Source: Halobacillus sp. Marseille-P3879
GTDB taxonomy: Bacteria; Bacillota; Bacilli; Bacillales; Halobacillaceae
Reading direction: 5' to 3'
Assembly (NCBI RefSeq): GCF_900240285.1
Contig: NZ_OESS01000003.1
Coordinates: forward strand, 310,001 to 374,000
DNA: 64,000 nt
The notes below the pieces were generated by a model. The model did no database searches and had not been told where the DNA came from. It saw nothing but the letters and a program-made list of their open reading frames with translations. Below, one piece after another: positions 16,625 through 24,652 of the stretch (positions are counted from its first letter, which is position 1; each line of letters starts with the position of its first letter). A program made the position numbers and the translations under genes.

Positions 16625-18376
16625 TTAGTTCGTTTGTTTTTGTTTCTTCTTTTGCTTATTGTGCGCGCGGTCATGTGCCTTGTGACGGTCCTCCTCGACT
16701 TCACTGGAGGAAGCTTCCCCTTGCGGCACAACGGTTGCTGAAACTTCCTTAAGTCCATGTTGATCTTTTTCATAGACAAAGGAGGCCCGCGTTGAAATGT
16801 CGGCACCCTGCTTCGTTACGAACGGAAGGACGCGATAATCCGTTTTCCAGCTCGTCGGCGTTACTTCACAGCGGACGTAGCCCCGGTAATCATTAAAAAA
16901 TTGGATATGTTCGTTCTGTGCTAAAATCCTGTCGGTATCTGCCCGTTTATCAGCACCGTTGCCTCCGGAAGAAATCGAAGTACCGACGAACTCTGCTCCG
17001 AGAATACGGGACGTTAAATCGTCAAAGTCAGCCAGCAGATTTGATCCCCAATTAGCGTGAACGTCTCCCGTTAACACGATCAAATTATCCATGGTTTTCT
17101 TGTGAGCAAAATCGATAATGCGCTGACGGGCAGGTATGTAGCCATCCCAGCCATCCATGCTGTAGAGCGGTTCTTCGGGACTTGGACCGTAGTTTCTTTT
17201 GGCAAAAAAGATTTGCTGAGCCAGCACATTCCAATGCGCCCCGGACTGATCCAGGTGATCAAGCAGCCACCGTTCCTGCTCATCTCCGAGCAGCGTGCGA
17301 GAAGGGTCGAGTGATTCGTCAGTCTGCGGAGAGCTTTGATCGCCGTTCGCTTGATCAGAGCGGTACTGGCGTGTATCAAGCACAAAAAAATTGGCCAGAT
17401 TTCCATAGGAAAAATCACGATACAACTGCATATCAGCACCATTCGGCATAGAGGATTGACGAAGCGGCATATGCTCGTAGTATGCCTGGTAAGCCGCAAT
17501 CCGGCGTTTCACAAACTCTTCAACCGACTGATCTTTTTCCGGAATATCATTGGCGTAGTTGTTCTCCACTTCATGATCATCCCACGTCACCACCCATGGG
17601 AAAGCTGCATGGGCAGATTGAAGGTCCTTATCCGAACGATACTGCGCATGACGGTTGCGATAATCCTCCAGGGAGCGGATTTCCGGCCCTTTATGAGTAC
17701 GGACATTTCCTGTAGGCGATACGTATTCGTCTGGTCCATACTCATAAATATAGTCACCAAGATGGAAGACAAGATCGAGATCCTCTTTCGCCATATGTTT
17801 GTAAGCTATATAGTAGCCATGTTCATATTGCTGACACGACGCAAAGGCAAACGACAGACTGCTCACCGCAGCTCCAGAAGCCGGAAGTGTTTTGGTTTTT
17901 CCAACTGGAGAGAAATCCTGCCCTACTTTAAATCGGTAGAAATAAACAGTTTCGGGTTCCAAATCTTTCACATCCACGTGAACGGAATGAGCCAAATTCG
18001 GAGATGCGATCTCCGTTCCGCGCTGTGTCACCTGACGGAAGTTCTCGTCCCGTGCAATCTCCCACTGTACAGGAATTTTCCGATCCGGCATCCCCCCGCC
18101 GTTGAGAGGATCGATCGCTAACCTCGTCCACAGAATCACACTGTCAGGAAGCGGATCACCAGAAGCCACACCAAGCGTAAACGGGTATTCATTAAAGCTC
18201 TCCTCATCCTCCGCTTTGACTTGAACGCCTCCCATGGACTGAGCAATCACCATTCCCAGCGAAACACCGGCTACCTTGCCGGCCCCCTGAAGAAAATCAC
18301 GCCGATCGAGATCCTTATGCAATGTCTCCTCATTAAAACGATGAATGAGATCATTGATCGAACGTTCTTTAGCCAT
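16625..18376 (-). CDS. phoD: PhoD-family alkaline phosphatase / phosphodiesterase, Tat substrate
   Basis: 583 residues. The Tat signal LDRRDFLQGAGKVAGVSLGM follows a long polar leader typical of PhoD. The N-terminal PhoD domain (PFTLGVASGDPLPDSVILWTRL) is followed by the metallophosphatase motifs FHLGDYIYEYG, TWDDHEVENNY and LTGDVHANWG. The last 30 residues are charged and Lys/Gln-rich (HKAHDRAHNKQKKKQ), which is unusual. ATG behind AAAGGGG. First gene of a four-gene phosphate-starvation operon with its own TatC and TatA; a PHO-box-like repeat lies 57-83 bp upstream of the start. Confidence 0.92.
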   Translation of the reverse strand: MAKERSINDLIHRFNEETLHKDLDRRDFLQGAGKVAGVSLGMVIAQSMGGVQVKAEDEESFNEYPFTLGVASGDPLPDSVILWTRLAIDPLNGGGMPDRKIPVQWEIARDENFRQVTQRGTEIASPNLAHSVHVDVKDLEPETVYFYRFKVGQDFSPVGKTKTLPASGAAVSSLSFAFASCQQYEHGYYIAYKHMAKEDLDLVFHLGDYIYEYGPDEYVSPTGNVRTHKGPEIRSLEDYRNRHAQYRSDKDLQSAHAAFPWVVTWDDHEVENNYANDIPEKDQSVEEFVKRRIAAYQAYYEHMPLRQSSMPNGADMQLYRDFSYGNLANFFVLDTRQYRSDQANGDQSSPQTDESLDPSRTLLGDEQERWLLDHLDQSGAHWNVLAQQIFFAKRNYGPSPEEPLYSMDGWDGYIPARQRIIDFAHKKTMDNLIVLTGDVHANWGSNLLADFDDLTSRILGAEFVGTSISSGGNGADKRADTDRILAQNEHIQFFNDYRGYVRCEVTPTSWKTDYRVLPFVTKQGADISTRASFVYEKDQHGLKEVSATVVPQGEASSSEVEEDRHKAHDRAHNKQKKKQKQTN

Positions 18377-18432
18377 ACATATACCCCTTTCTCAATTTCT
18401 AAAATTGAACAATTGCTATTATAGAGGGCGAC

Positions 18433-18459
18433 TTTTAACAGGATATTAATTGTTGTAAA
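18433..18459 (-). promoter_or_regulatory. PHO-box-like repeats upstream of phoD
   Basis: Read on the minus strand: TTTACA, four bases, TTAATA, five bases, TTAAAA, an approximately 10-11 bp phased series like the TTAACA repeats bound by PhoP in Bacillus. The location in front of phoD fits phosphate-starvation control of the operon. The match to the consensus is partial. Confidence 0.45.
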
Positions 18460-18607
18460 TGTATAATTTGGAAAATGAACCGTGGATCGTAGGAGAATAG
18501 TTGGAAGTTTGGTGAATGATGTAGAGATGGATTTTAAACAGGAGGAAGGGATGAGTGAGAAGTAGTCTTAATTTCCTGAATTTGTTTACAAGAAATTTAT
18601 AATAAAT

Positions 18608-18648
18608 AAAAAAAGATTGAGCCCGAAGATGATTCAGGCTCAATCTTT
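18608..18648 (-). terminator. Minus-strand terminator
   Basis: AAAGATTGAGCC (18612-18623) and GGCTCAATCTTT (18637-18648) form a perfect 12-bp stem; on the minus strand seven T follow (18608-18614). It lies just beyond the terminator of the candidate RNA and may be a second stop for the same transcript. Confidence 0.75.
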
Positions 18649-18666
18649 GTTAATAAACTGGGAAAC

Positions 18667-18698
18667 AAAAAAACTAACACTCAATCAAAAGTGTTAGT
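18667..18698 (-). terminator. Intrinsic terminator of the candidate RNA
   Basis: ACTAACAC (18673-18680) pairs with GTGTTAGT (18691-18698) around a ten-base loop, followed on the minus strand by seven T (18667-18673). It begins six bases after the closing helix of the RNA. Confidence 0.8.
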
Positions 18699-19131
18699 GA
18701 TTCTAAACAACTTAGGTGACCCAACCATGTAAGAATCATCCTTGATCTTACATATTCCTAAACTTTACCTTTAGAAGGATAATTCTTAAAGAATTCGTTT
18801 CCTTCTTCCTTTGGTTAAGTCCGAATTTTTTTCTTTATAATCATTTGTTTCATCAAACGATAATAAAAAACTGGCTTGTAATGTTAGACTACCTCTTTAG
18901 GGTTGCGTCACCCCTGTTAAGGTCATCGTCTTACAAGTGATAAGGTGAACTCATTTTCTCTGTGATGCATCTAAGCATCAGAGCAATCAGGACGGCCTGA
19001 ATACAGGGCTTGTCTCAATCCTTACACAGGTTGTGTTCCCTTTGATGACCATCTCCTTTATTCGTTTTAGAAACGAATTCACGATGGTTGAGCCACCTAA
19101 GTTGTTTAACTATTATGTTTTTTCTGTCTAC
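18667..19131 (-). ncRNA. Candidate large structured RNA, about 460 nt
   Basis: No coding frame of note fills this region. Bases 18704-18718 are the exact inverse complement of 19094-19108, and pairing continues ten more base pairs inward (18719-18728 with 19084-19093) using G-U pairs that form only in the minus-strand transcript. The result is a closing helix of about 25 bp around 355 bases that hold further hairpins, for example 18727-18734/18746-18753, 19061-19067/19071-19077 and around 18958-18983. A terminator follows directly on the minus strand and a TATAAT box lies upstream. It is not RNase P, tmRNA or 6S RNA as far as I can tell; OLE-type or another large bacterial RNA is possible. 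Confidence 0.6.
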
Positions 19132-19137
19132 AATTTG

Positions 19138-19143
19138 ATTATA
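19138..19143 (-). promoter_or_regulatory. Possible -10 box of the candidate RNA
   Basis: TATAAT on the minus strand, about 30 bases upstream of the closing helix, would start transcription near 19131. No good -35 is visible at the right distance, so another factor or an activator may be needed. Confidence 0.35.
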
Positions 19144-19184
19144 ACACTATAGATTCAAAAGGTATAGTAGTTTCATTAAAAAAA

Positions 19185-19198
19185 TGTCAGCGCTTACA
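19185..19198. promoter_or_regulatory. cre-like site upstream of acoR and the candidate RNA
   Basis: TGTCAGCGCTTACA matches the CcpA operator consensus TGWAANCGNTNWCA at all but one position. It lies between the divergent acoR gene and the candidate RNA and could place either under carbon catabolite control. Confidence 0.5.
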
Positions 19199-19322
19199 TT
19201 GAGTGAGCGTCACAAGGGGCATAATATGTTAAAATAGTTATCAGAAAATTCGTTATCTTGTAGAGTTTCTTGAGCAGCATGAGCAGAATAGGCCTGAATT
19301 CTATGGAAGAGGTGAAGCCTGA

Positions 19323-21152
19323 GTGCTGGATCAAATTACAAAAGGAGACTGGAAGCGCTTTGTACAGGAAGGTGTGTTGGATGAATCACGGATAAACGAA
19401 CGTATCGCAGCGTCCTGGAACCATTGTAAACAAATTGGTGTAGATCCTTACAATGGTAAAGGAAATCAGTTGTTGTCGCTGGATGAGTTAAAAAAGAGGC
19501 GTAAAGAGAACAGTCGTTTAATGAGATTAGCAGAACCCTTCATCAAAAAGCTTGCAGCCATGTACCAGGAATCGAATGTGGTTTTACTTCTAATTGACCG
19601 AGAGGGTTATGTACTGCATATGGCAGGAGAAAAAAGGGTCAAAGCTTATGCGGAAGATATTAATTTCAGAGAAGGAGTTCGATGGACGGAAGAACAAGTG
19701 GGTACAAATGCAATTGGGACAGCCCTGACGATTGGGGAGTCGATCTGTATTAAAGGGATGGAGCACTTTTCGGTAGCTTCACAGAATTGGAGCTGTTCTG
19801 CTTGTCCCATTAAAGATGAGAATGGTGAAGTGATCGGGGTGCTCGACATCTCAAGTCCTACCATTCCTGATTACCATAACCATTTGCTGGCTGCTGTAGT
19901 CTCGGCTGCGTACGCCATTGAAACGGATTGGAAGAACATGGTGAAAGAAGAAGAGCTGGCTCTGATAAATTACGGAATTCAAGAAGAAAGAGAAGGCTCA
20001 GATTCCTCTTTTATTCTTTATAATCGAAGCAATCGTATCGTTTATAAGTCCCCCGCTGTTCCAGATAAGCTGCAAGGGCTGGGACTTGATTTTCCATCAG
20101 AGATGAATAAGTTTCCAGTGTTTGCCGGGGAGGAGAATGAGATTATCGGCCACCGGGTTTCCTGGACGGCGAAGCAGTCAGAAGAAACTTCAATACGTGG
20201 AATGGGTTCCACATTTAAGTTTCAGGGCGTTGCTGGAAGAAGTCCTGCTTTTCAATCTGTGTTAAAACGCGCAGAGAAAGCGGCTCATTCAAATGTAACA
20301 ATCCATATTTCTGGAGAAACAGGGACAGGAAAAGAAGTGATGGCCCGGTCTATCCATAATAGTGGGAACTCGAAGTCTCCTTTTATTGCTGTTAACTGTG
20401 GAGCGTTACCGGAAGATTTACTTGAAAGCGAATTGTTTGGATATGTAGCAGGAGCTTTTACGGACGCACAAAAAGGGGGATACAATGGAAAGATCGTACA
20501 GGCCGATGGAGGAACGTTATTTCTCGATGAAATTGGGGACATTTCGCTAAAAACGCAGGTCGCACTGCTTCGCACGCTGCAGGAAAAACAGGTCGTTCCC
20601 ATCGGCGGACACAAACCGATCTCTGTTTCCTTCCGATTGATCACAGCTACCAACAAGAACCTTGGAGAACTTGTGAAAAACGGTACCTTTCGGGAAGATT
20701 TATATTACCGCATTTATGTGTACCCGCTCCATATGCCGCCACTAAGAGAGCGTGCAGATGATCTCTCAGATGTCATCCGCTTTTATTTTCGAAAACGAAA
20801 TTGGCCCTTTCAATGGACGGATAAAGCAATACAAGCTCTGCAAAGTTATCACTGGCCGGGTAATATCCGTGAGCTTTTTAATGTTTTAGAGGGGATCTAT
20901 ACGGAAAACGGGCCCCTCAGCCCGGATAGCTTTCAAATAGAATCCTATATCCGGAAAATTTCGCCTTATGACGCTAAGGAGAGACCATCTGCTGAATCTA
21001 AAGCTTTATCCTATCGTGAACAAATGGAGAAGGATTATATAGTGAAAGCCTTGAAGCAGCATGGAGGACATGCGGCAGCGGCTGCTCAGCAGCTGAATAT
21101 TGCCAGGAGCACATTTTATCGAAAGTTGAAAAAGTATGAGATAGACAGGTGA
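19323..21152 (+). CDS. acoR: AcoR, sigma-54-dependent activator of the acetoin operon
   Basis: 609 residues. An N-terminal sensory region with a GAF domain (about 60-190; CIKGMEHFSVASQNWSCSACPI) precedes an AAA+ sigma-54 interaction domain with Walker A GETGTGKE, Walker [12 protein letters not shown] and an arginine-rich RIYVYPLHMPPLRERADD segment, then a Fis-type helix-turn-helix (HAAAAAQQLNIARSTFYRKLKKY). The sigma-54 contact loop reads GAFTDA, not GAFTGA. Start: GTG 19323, nine bases after GAGGTGAAG-like sequence. It lies immediately upstream of acoABCL and a sigma-54 promoter, so it almost certainly activates that operon. Confidence 0.9.
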   Translation: MLDQITKGDWKRFVQEGVLDESRINERIAASWNHCKQIGVDPYNGKGNQLLSLDELKKRRKENSRLMRLAEPFIKKLAAMYQESNVVLLLIDREGYVLHMAGEKRVKAYAEDINFREGVRWTEEQVGTNAIGTALTIGESICIKGMEHFSVASQNWSCSACPIKDENGEVIGVLDISSPTIPDYHNHLLAAVVSAAYAIETDWKNMVKEEELALINYGIQEEREGSDSSFILYNRSNRIVYKSPAVPDKLQGLGLDFPSEMNKFPVFAGEENEIIGHRVSWTAKQSEETSIRGMGSTFKFQGVAGRSPAFQSVLKRAEKAAHSNVTIHISGETGTGKEVMARSIHNSGNSKSPFIAVNCGALPEDLLESELFGYVAGAFTDAQKGGYNGKIVQADGGTLFLDEIGDISLKTQVALLRTLQEKQVVPIGGHKPISVSFRLITATNKNLGELVKNGTFREDLYYRIYVYPLHMPPLRERADDLSDVIRFYFRKRNWPFQWTDKAIQALQSYHWPGNIRELFNVLEGIYTENGPLSPDSFQIESYIRKISPYDAKERPSAESKALSYREQMEKDYIVKALKQHGGHAAAAAQQLNIARSTFYRKLKKYEIDR

Positions 21153-21157
21153 GATGG

Positions 21158-21200
21158 AATGAGACAAAATGGGACAATTTCTCATTTTGTCTCATTTTTT
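21158..21200 (+). terminator. acoR terminator, also a 14-bp inverted repeat
   Basis: Bases 21158-21171 and 21183-21196 are exact inverse complements (14 bp) around an 11-base spacer, ending in a T run. It would terminate acoR. Its dyad centre lies 71 bp upstream of the -24 element of the acoA promoter, so it could also be the activator binding site. Confidence 0.75.
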
Positions 21201-21228
21201 TCTTCAAAGTAAAAATTTATCCGCTTTA

Positions 21229-21242
21229 TGTAAGCGTTTTCT
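21229..21242. promoter_or_regulatory. cre-like site next to the acoA promoter
   Basis: TGTAAGCGTTTTCT fits the CcpA consensus except at the last base and ends three bases before the sigma-54 promoter motif. CcpA repression of aco operons is established in Bacillus subtilis. Confidence 0.55.
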
Positions 21243-21245
21243 TTA

Positions 21246-21263
21246 TTGGCATGAATCTTGCAT
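21246..21263 (+). promoter_or_regulatory. Sigma-54 (SigL) promoter of acoABCL
   Basis: TTGGCATGAATCTTGCAT has GG at -24 (21248-21249) and GC at -12 (21260-21261) with the required ten-base gap. It lies about 60 bp before acoA. Confidence 0.9.
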
Positions 21264-21323
21264 CTACATAAGTAAGAGCGTCTTACTGCGGAAGGCGTTA
21301 CCAATAAAAAGGAGGCGGCATGT

Positions 21324-22334
21324 ATGAAAGTGTCGGAAATCCAGCAGAGTTCTTTAACCTCAGAAAAAGCAAAGTGGATGTATCAGAAGATGGTGGAAAT
21401 TCGTCGTTTTGAGGATCGGGTCCATGAAACGTTTAGTACAGGAACAATCCCAGGCTTTGTACATTTATATGCAGGGGAAGAGGCAGTAGCTGTAGGGGTG
21501 TGTGCTCACCTGGATGATCAAGACTACATTACGAGTACACACCGGGGACACGGACATTGTATTGCCAAGGGCTGTGATTTAAAAGGAATGATGGCTGAAA
21601 TCTATGGGAAATCTACGGGCCTTTGTAAAGGAAAAGGCGGATCTATGCACATTGCGGATGTCAGTAAAGGAATGTTAGGAGCTAACGGAATCGTTGGGGG
21701 CGGCTTTCCTCTTGCCACAGGTGCTGGCTTAACAGCTAAATTAAGAAAAACGGGAGGGGTATCCGTCTGCTTCTTTGGTGACGGCGCGAACAATCATGGA
21801 ACGTTTCATGAAGGAATCAACCAGGCGGCGATCTGGAACCTTCCTGTCATATTTGTAGCAGAGAACAATGGCTATGCAGAAGCCACACCATTTGAGTACG
21901 CATCGAGCTGTACATCGATTGCCGATCGGGCGAGTGCTTATAATATCCCGGGAGAAACGGTTGACGGCAAAGACACCCTGGCTGTATATGAAGCAGCACA
22001 GCGAGCTGTAGAGCGTGCGCGCAAGGGGGGAGGACCAAGTTTAATAGAGTGTAAGACTTATCGTAACTATGGCCATTTTGAAGGGGATGCACAAACCTAT
22101 AAGCAGGCGGAGGAGCGAGAAGAACACCTTGAAGCGCTTGATGCCATTATCCGTTTCCGTGAGAATCTCATTTCCGGTAACTTAGCTTCTGAAGAGGACT
22201 TACATGCGATTGATGACCAAGTTCTTCAGGCGATTGATGATGCCGTCAATTTTGCGGAGAAAAGTCCAATGCCTGAGGCGGACCAGCTGACCACTGACGT
22301 TTATGTGAACTACATTCCAGGCGGGGAGGAATAA
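21324..22334 (+). CDS. acoA: Acetoin dehydrogenase E1 alpha subunit (TPP-dependent)
   Basis: 336 residues of the TPP-dependent dehydrogenase alpha type. HRGHGHCIAKG and the TPP/Mg motif GDGANNHGTFHEGINQAAIWNLPVIFVAENN (split over residues about 152-185) are clear. With AcoB it cleaves acetoin, passing the acetyl unit to the lipoyl group of AcoC and releasing acetaldehyde. ATG behind AAGGAGGCGGC. It is first in acoABCL, three bases ahead of acoB, under the sigma-54 promoter and the acoR gene; this context separates it from pyruvate dehydrogenase E1 alpha. Confidence 0.93.
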   Translation: MKVSEIQQSSLTSEKAKWMYQKMVEIRRFEDRVHETFSTGTIPGFVHLYAGEEAVAVGVCAHLDDQDYITSTHRGHGHCIAKGCDLKGMMAEIYGKSTGLCKGKGGSMHIADVSKGMLGANGIVGGGFPLATGAGLTAKLRKTGGVSVCFFGDGANNHGTFHEGINQAAIWNLPVIFVAENNGYAEATPFEYASSCTSIADRASAYNIPGETVDGKDTLAVYEAAQRAVERARKGGGPSLIECKTYRNYGHFEGDAQTYKQAEEREEHLEALDAIIRFRENLISGNLASEEDLHAIDDQVLQAIDDAVNFAEKSPMPEADQLTTDVYVNYIPGGEE

Positions 22335-22337
22335 CAA

Positions 22338-23372
22338 ATGGGTAGACAAATTACGTTTGCAGATGCTGTTAATGAAGCGCTCCGGGAAACGATGAAAAAT
22401 GATGATAATGTCATCTTGCTTGGAGAAGATGTAGCCGGCGGAGCAGAGGTGGATCACCTGCAGGATGAAGAAGCCTGGGGCGGCGTCATGGGGGTAACGA
22501 AAGGACTAGTTCAGGAGTTTGGGAGAGAGCGTATCCTCGATACTCCAATCGCAGAAGCCGGATATGTCGGTGCTGCCGTCAGTGCTGCAGCTACTGGCAT
22601 GCGCCCGGTTGCCGAATTGATGTTCAATGATTTCATTGGCAGCTGCCTGGATGAAGTAATGAACCAGGGGGCGAAGTTAAGGTATATGTTCGGCGGTCAT
22701 GCAAAAATTCCACTGGTCATCCGTACGATGCACGGAGCGGGTTTTCGAGCAGCTGCCCAGCATTCGCAAAGCCTCTATGGTTTATTTACAGCTATACCAG
22801 GTGTAAAAGTAGTAGTGCCTTCATCACCTGCTGACGCGAAAGGGCTGTTGATCTCAGCAATTGAAGATGATGATATGGTGGTGTTTTTTGAAGATAAAAC
22901 GCTCTATAACGTCAAAGGAGAAGTGCCGGAGGGGCATTATACAATCCCGATTGGCAAAGCCGACATTAAGCGTCAGGGAGATGACTTGACGATCGTCGCA
23001 ATTGGGAAGCAGGTGCAGACAGCACTTGATGCGGCAGATAAGCTGGCGGATAAAGGAATTGAAACAGAAGTCGTCGATCCTCGAAGCCTTTCACCATTAG
23101 ATGAAAATACGATCTTAAAGTCTGTACAGAAAACAAGCAGGCTGATCATCGTCGACGAAGCGAATCCACGCTGTAACGCAGCCACAGACATCTCTGCATT
23201 AGTCGCGGATAAAGGTTTCGACTTTCTGGATGCTCCTATTAAAATGGTTACGGCTCCTCACAGTCCCGTACCGTTCTCACCAGCGTTAGAAGATTTGTAT
23301 CTTCCATCACCAGAGAAGATTTTAGCTGTAGTGGCAGAGCTTATTGATGATGATTCCATTGTAGCCATTTAA
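22338..23372 (+). CDS. acoB: Acetoin dehydrogenase E1 beta subunit
   Basis: 344 residues, transketolase-type pyrimidine-binding domain at the start (RQITFADAVNEALRETMKNDDNVILLGEDVAGG) and transketolase C-terminal domain at the end (VVDPRSLSPLDENTILKSV). It forms the heterotetrameric E1 with AcoA. The ATG follows the acoA stop by three bases behind GGGGAGG. Typical length for the family; nothing is missing. Confidence 0.93.
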   Translation: MGRQITFADAVNEALRETMKNDDNVILLGEDVAGGAEVDHLQDEEAWGGVMGVTKGLVQEFGRERILDTPIAEAGYVGAAVSAAATGMRPVAELMFNDFIGSCLDEVMNQGAKLRYMFGGHAKIPLVIRTMHGAGFRAAAQHSQSLYGLFTAIPGVKVVVPSSPADAKGLLISAIEDDDMVVFFEDKTLYNVKGEVPEGHYTIPIGKADIKRQGDDLTIVAIGKQVQTALDAADKLADKGIETEVVDPRSLSPLDENTILKSVQKTSRLIIVDEANPRCNAATDISALVADKGFDFLDAPIKMVTAPHSPVPFSPALEDLYLPSPEKILAVVAELIDDDSIVAI

Positions 23373-23403
23373 ATAACCCAACCCATAAAGGAGTGTGAAA
23401 GCC

Positions 23404-24636
23404 ATGGCAGAGAAAGTGGTGATGCCTAAATTTGGAATGAGCATGAAGGAAGGCACTGTTGCTGAGTGGTTGAAACGGGAAAATGAACCTGTGAAAAAAG
23501 GGGAACCGATTGCGACGATCAGCTCGGAGAAGTTAACGAATGAATTAGAAGCTCCGGCCTCAGGCATCGTTTTAAAAATTACGGCCGACGTGGATGAAAC
23601 GATTAATGTAGGAACGACATTAGCTTATATCGGAGAAGAAGGGGAAGACGTGAACGAAGATTCCCAGCAGCCATCTCATGAAAATGATGAACCTTCTGCA
23701 AAGAGCGAGGGGGCAGCAACGGTTATGACGAAAACGGAGCCTGTGGCCGATGTGGATACAAGAAGAATTAAGATCTCTCCAGCAGCAAAAAAACTTGCTA
23801 AATCCAATGATGTGCCGATTCAGGAACTGCAGGCTACCGGACCACAAGGACGAATTACGAAGCAGGATGTTCAGGACTATATCGACCGTGCGCCTGGTGT
23901 TGAAGAGGAAACTCAAAACGAGGAGCCTGTTGTTTCTGAAAAAACATCGAATGCTGTACCTGCTAAAGGAATGAGGAAGGTCATAGCAGAGCGAATGCAT
24001 CAAAGCCTGCAGGAAAGTGCCCAGCTCACGTTAATGAGAAAAGCGGATATTACAGAACTCCTCTCGATTCAAAAGCAGGCAAAAACAGAACTGCAGACAT
24101 CCGAATCCGACTTTTCTTTGACATTGACGGCTTTTATAGTAAGAGCGACCGTCCTTGCGCTTCAAAAGCACAAAGCTGTGAATAGTGCTTATATTAATGA
24201 GGAAATCCATACCTTTGAGCAGGTTCATCTCGGGCTGGCCACATCTTTGGATGAAGGGCTTGTCGTTCCTGTCTTATTTAATGCAGACGCTCTCTCTGTA
24301 TTATCGCTTGCGGAAAGGATTTATGAGCTTAGTCAGAAGGCCAGGGATAATCAGCTTTCCAGTGATCATTTGAGCGGCTCCACGTTCACGATTACCAACC
24401 TGGGTGCTTCCGGAATTGAGTATTTCACCCCGATATTAAATCCTCCTGAAACAGGGATCTTAGGTACAGGGGCTTATCAGAAAAATCTTGTACTGCGCGA
24501 TGGGGAAGTAAGAGAAAGAATCGAACTGCCGCTTAGCTTAACCTTTGATCACCGCGTTCTTGATGGAGACCCGGCCAGCTCCTTTTTAAACGAAATTATT
24601 CATTACTTGGAGCATCCTTATCAAATGCTGCTTTAG
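23404..24636 (+). CDS. acoC: Acetoin dehydrogenase E2, dihydrolipoamide acetyltransferase
   Basis: About 410 residues. N-terminal lipoyl domain with the modified Lys in ISSEKLTNE, an acidic linker, a peripheral-subunit-binding domain (RIKISPAAKKLAKSNDVP..GRITKQDVQDYI), and the acyltransferase domain with the catalytic HRVLDGDPAS near the C-terminus. It transfers the acetyl group to CoA. I chose ATG 23404 (MAEKVVMPKFG) about ten bases after AAGGAG; GTG 23395 lies too close to it. Third gene of the operon. Confidence 0.93.
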   Translation: MAEKVVMPKFGMSMKEGTVAEWLKRENEPVKKGEPIATISSEKLTNELEAPASGIVLKITADVDETINVGTTLAYIGEEGEDVNEDSQQPSHENDEPSAKSEGAATVMTKTEPVADVDTRRIKISPAAKKLAKSNDVPIQELQATGPQGRITKQDVQDYIDRAPGVEEETQNEEPVVSEKTSNAVPAKGMRKVIAERMHQSLQESAQLTLMRKADITELLSIQKQAKTELQTSESDFSLTLTAFIVRATVLALQKHKAVNSAYINEEIHTFEQVHLGLATSLDEGLVVPVLFNADALSVLSLAERIYELSQKARDNQLSSDHLSGSTFTITNLGASGIEYFTPILNPPETGILGTGAYQKNLVLRDGEVRERIELPLSLTFDHRVLDGDPASSFLNEIIHYLEHPYQMLL

Positions 24637-24652
24637 GAGAGGGTGAAAACAG

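Noticed and set aside
17336-18121. A 261-codon open frame on the plus strand
   Set aside because: It lies wholly opposite phoD, has no ribosome binding site and encodes no recognisable motif, while phoD has complete family motifs.
18446-18643. A 65-codon minus-strand frame
   Set aside because: It covers the PHO-box-like region and a terminator, has no ribosome binding site and looks like chance.
19030-19075. A 21-codon minus-strand frame in the candidate RNA after an AAAGGAG
   Set aside because: The start codon is directly against the AAAGGAG without spacer, and the frame is short; the sequence is better explained by RNA structure.
23620-24003. A 127-codon minus-strand frame
   Set aside because: It lies opposite the linker and binding domain of acoC and shows no motif or ribosome binding site.
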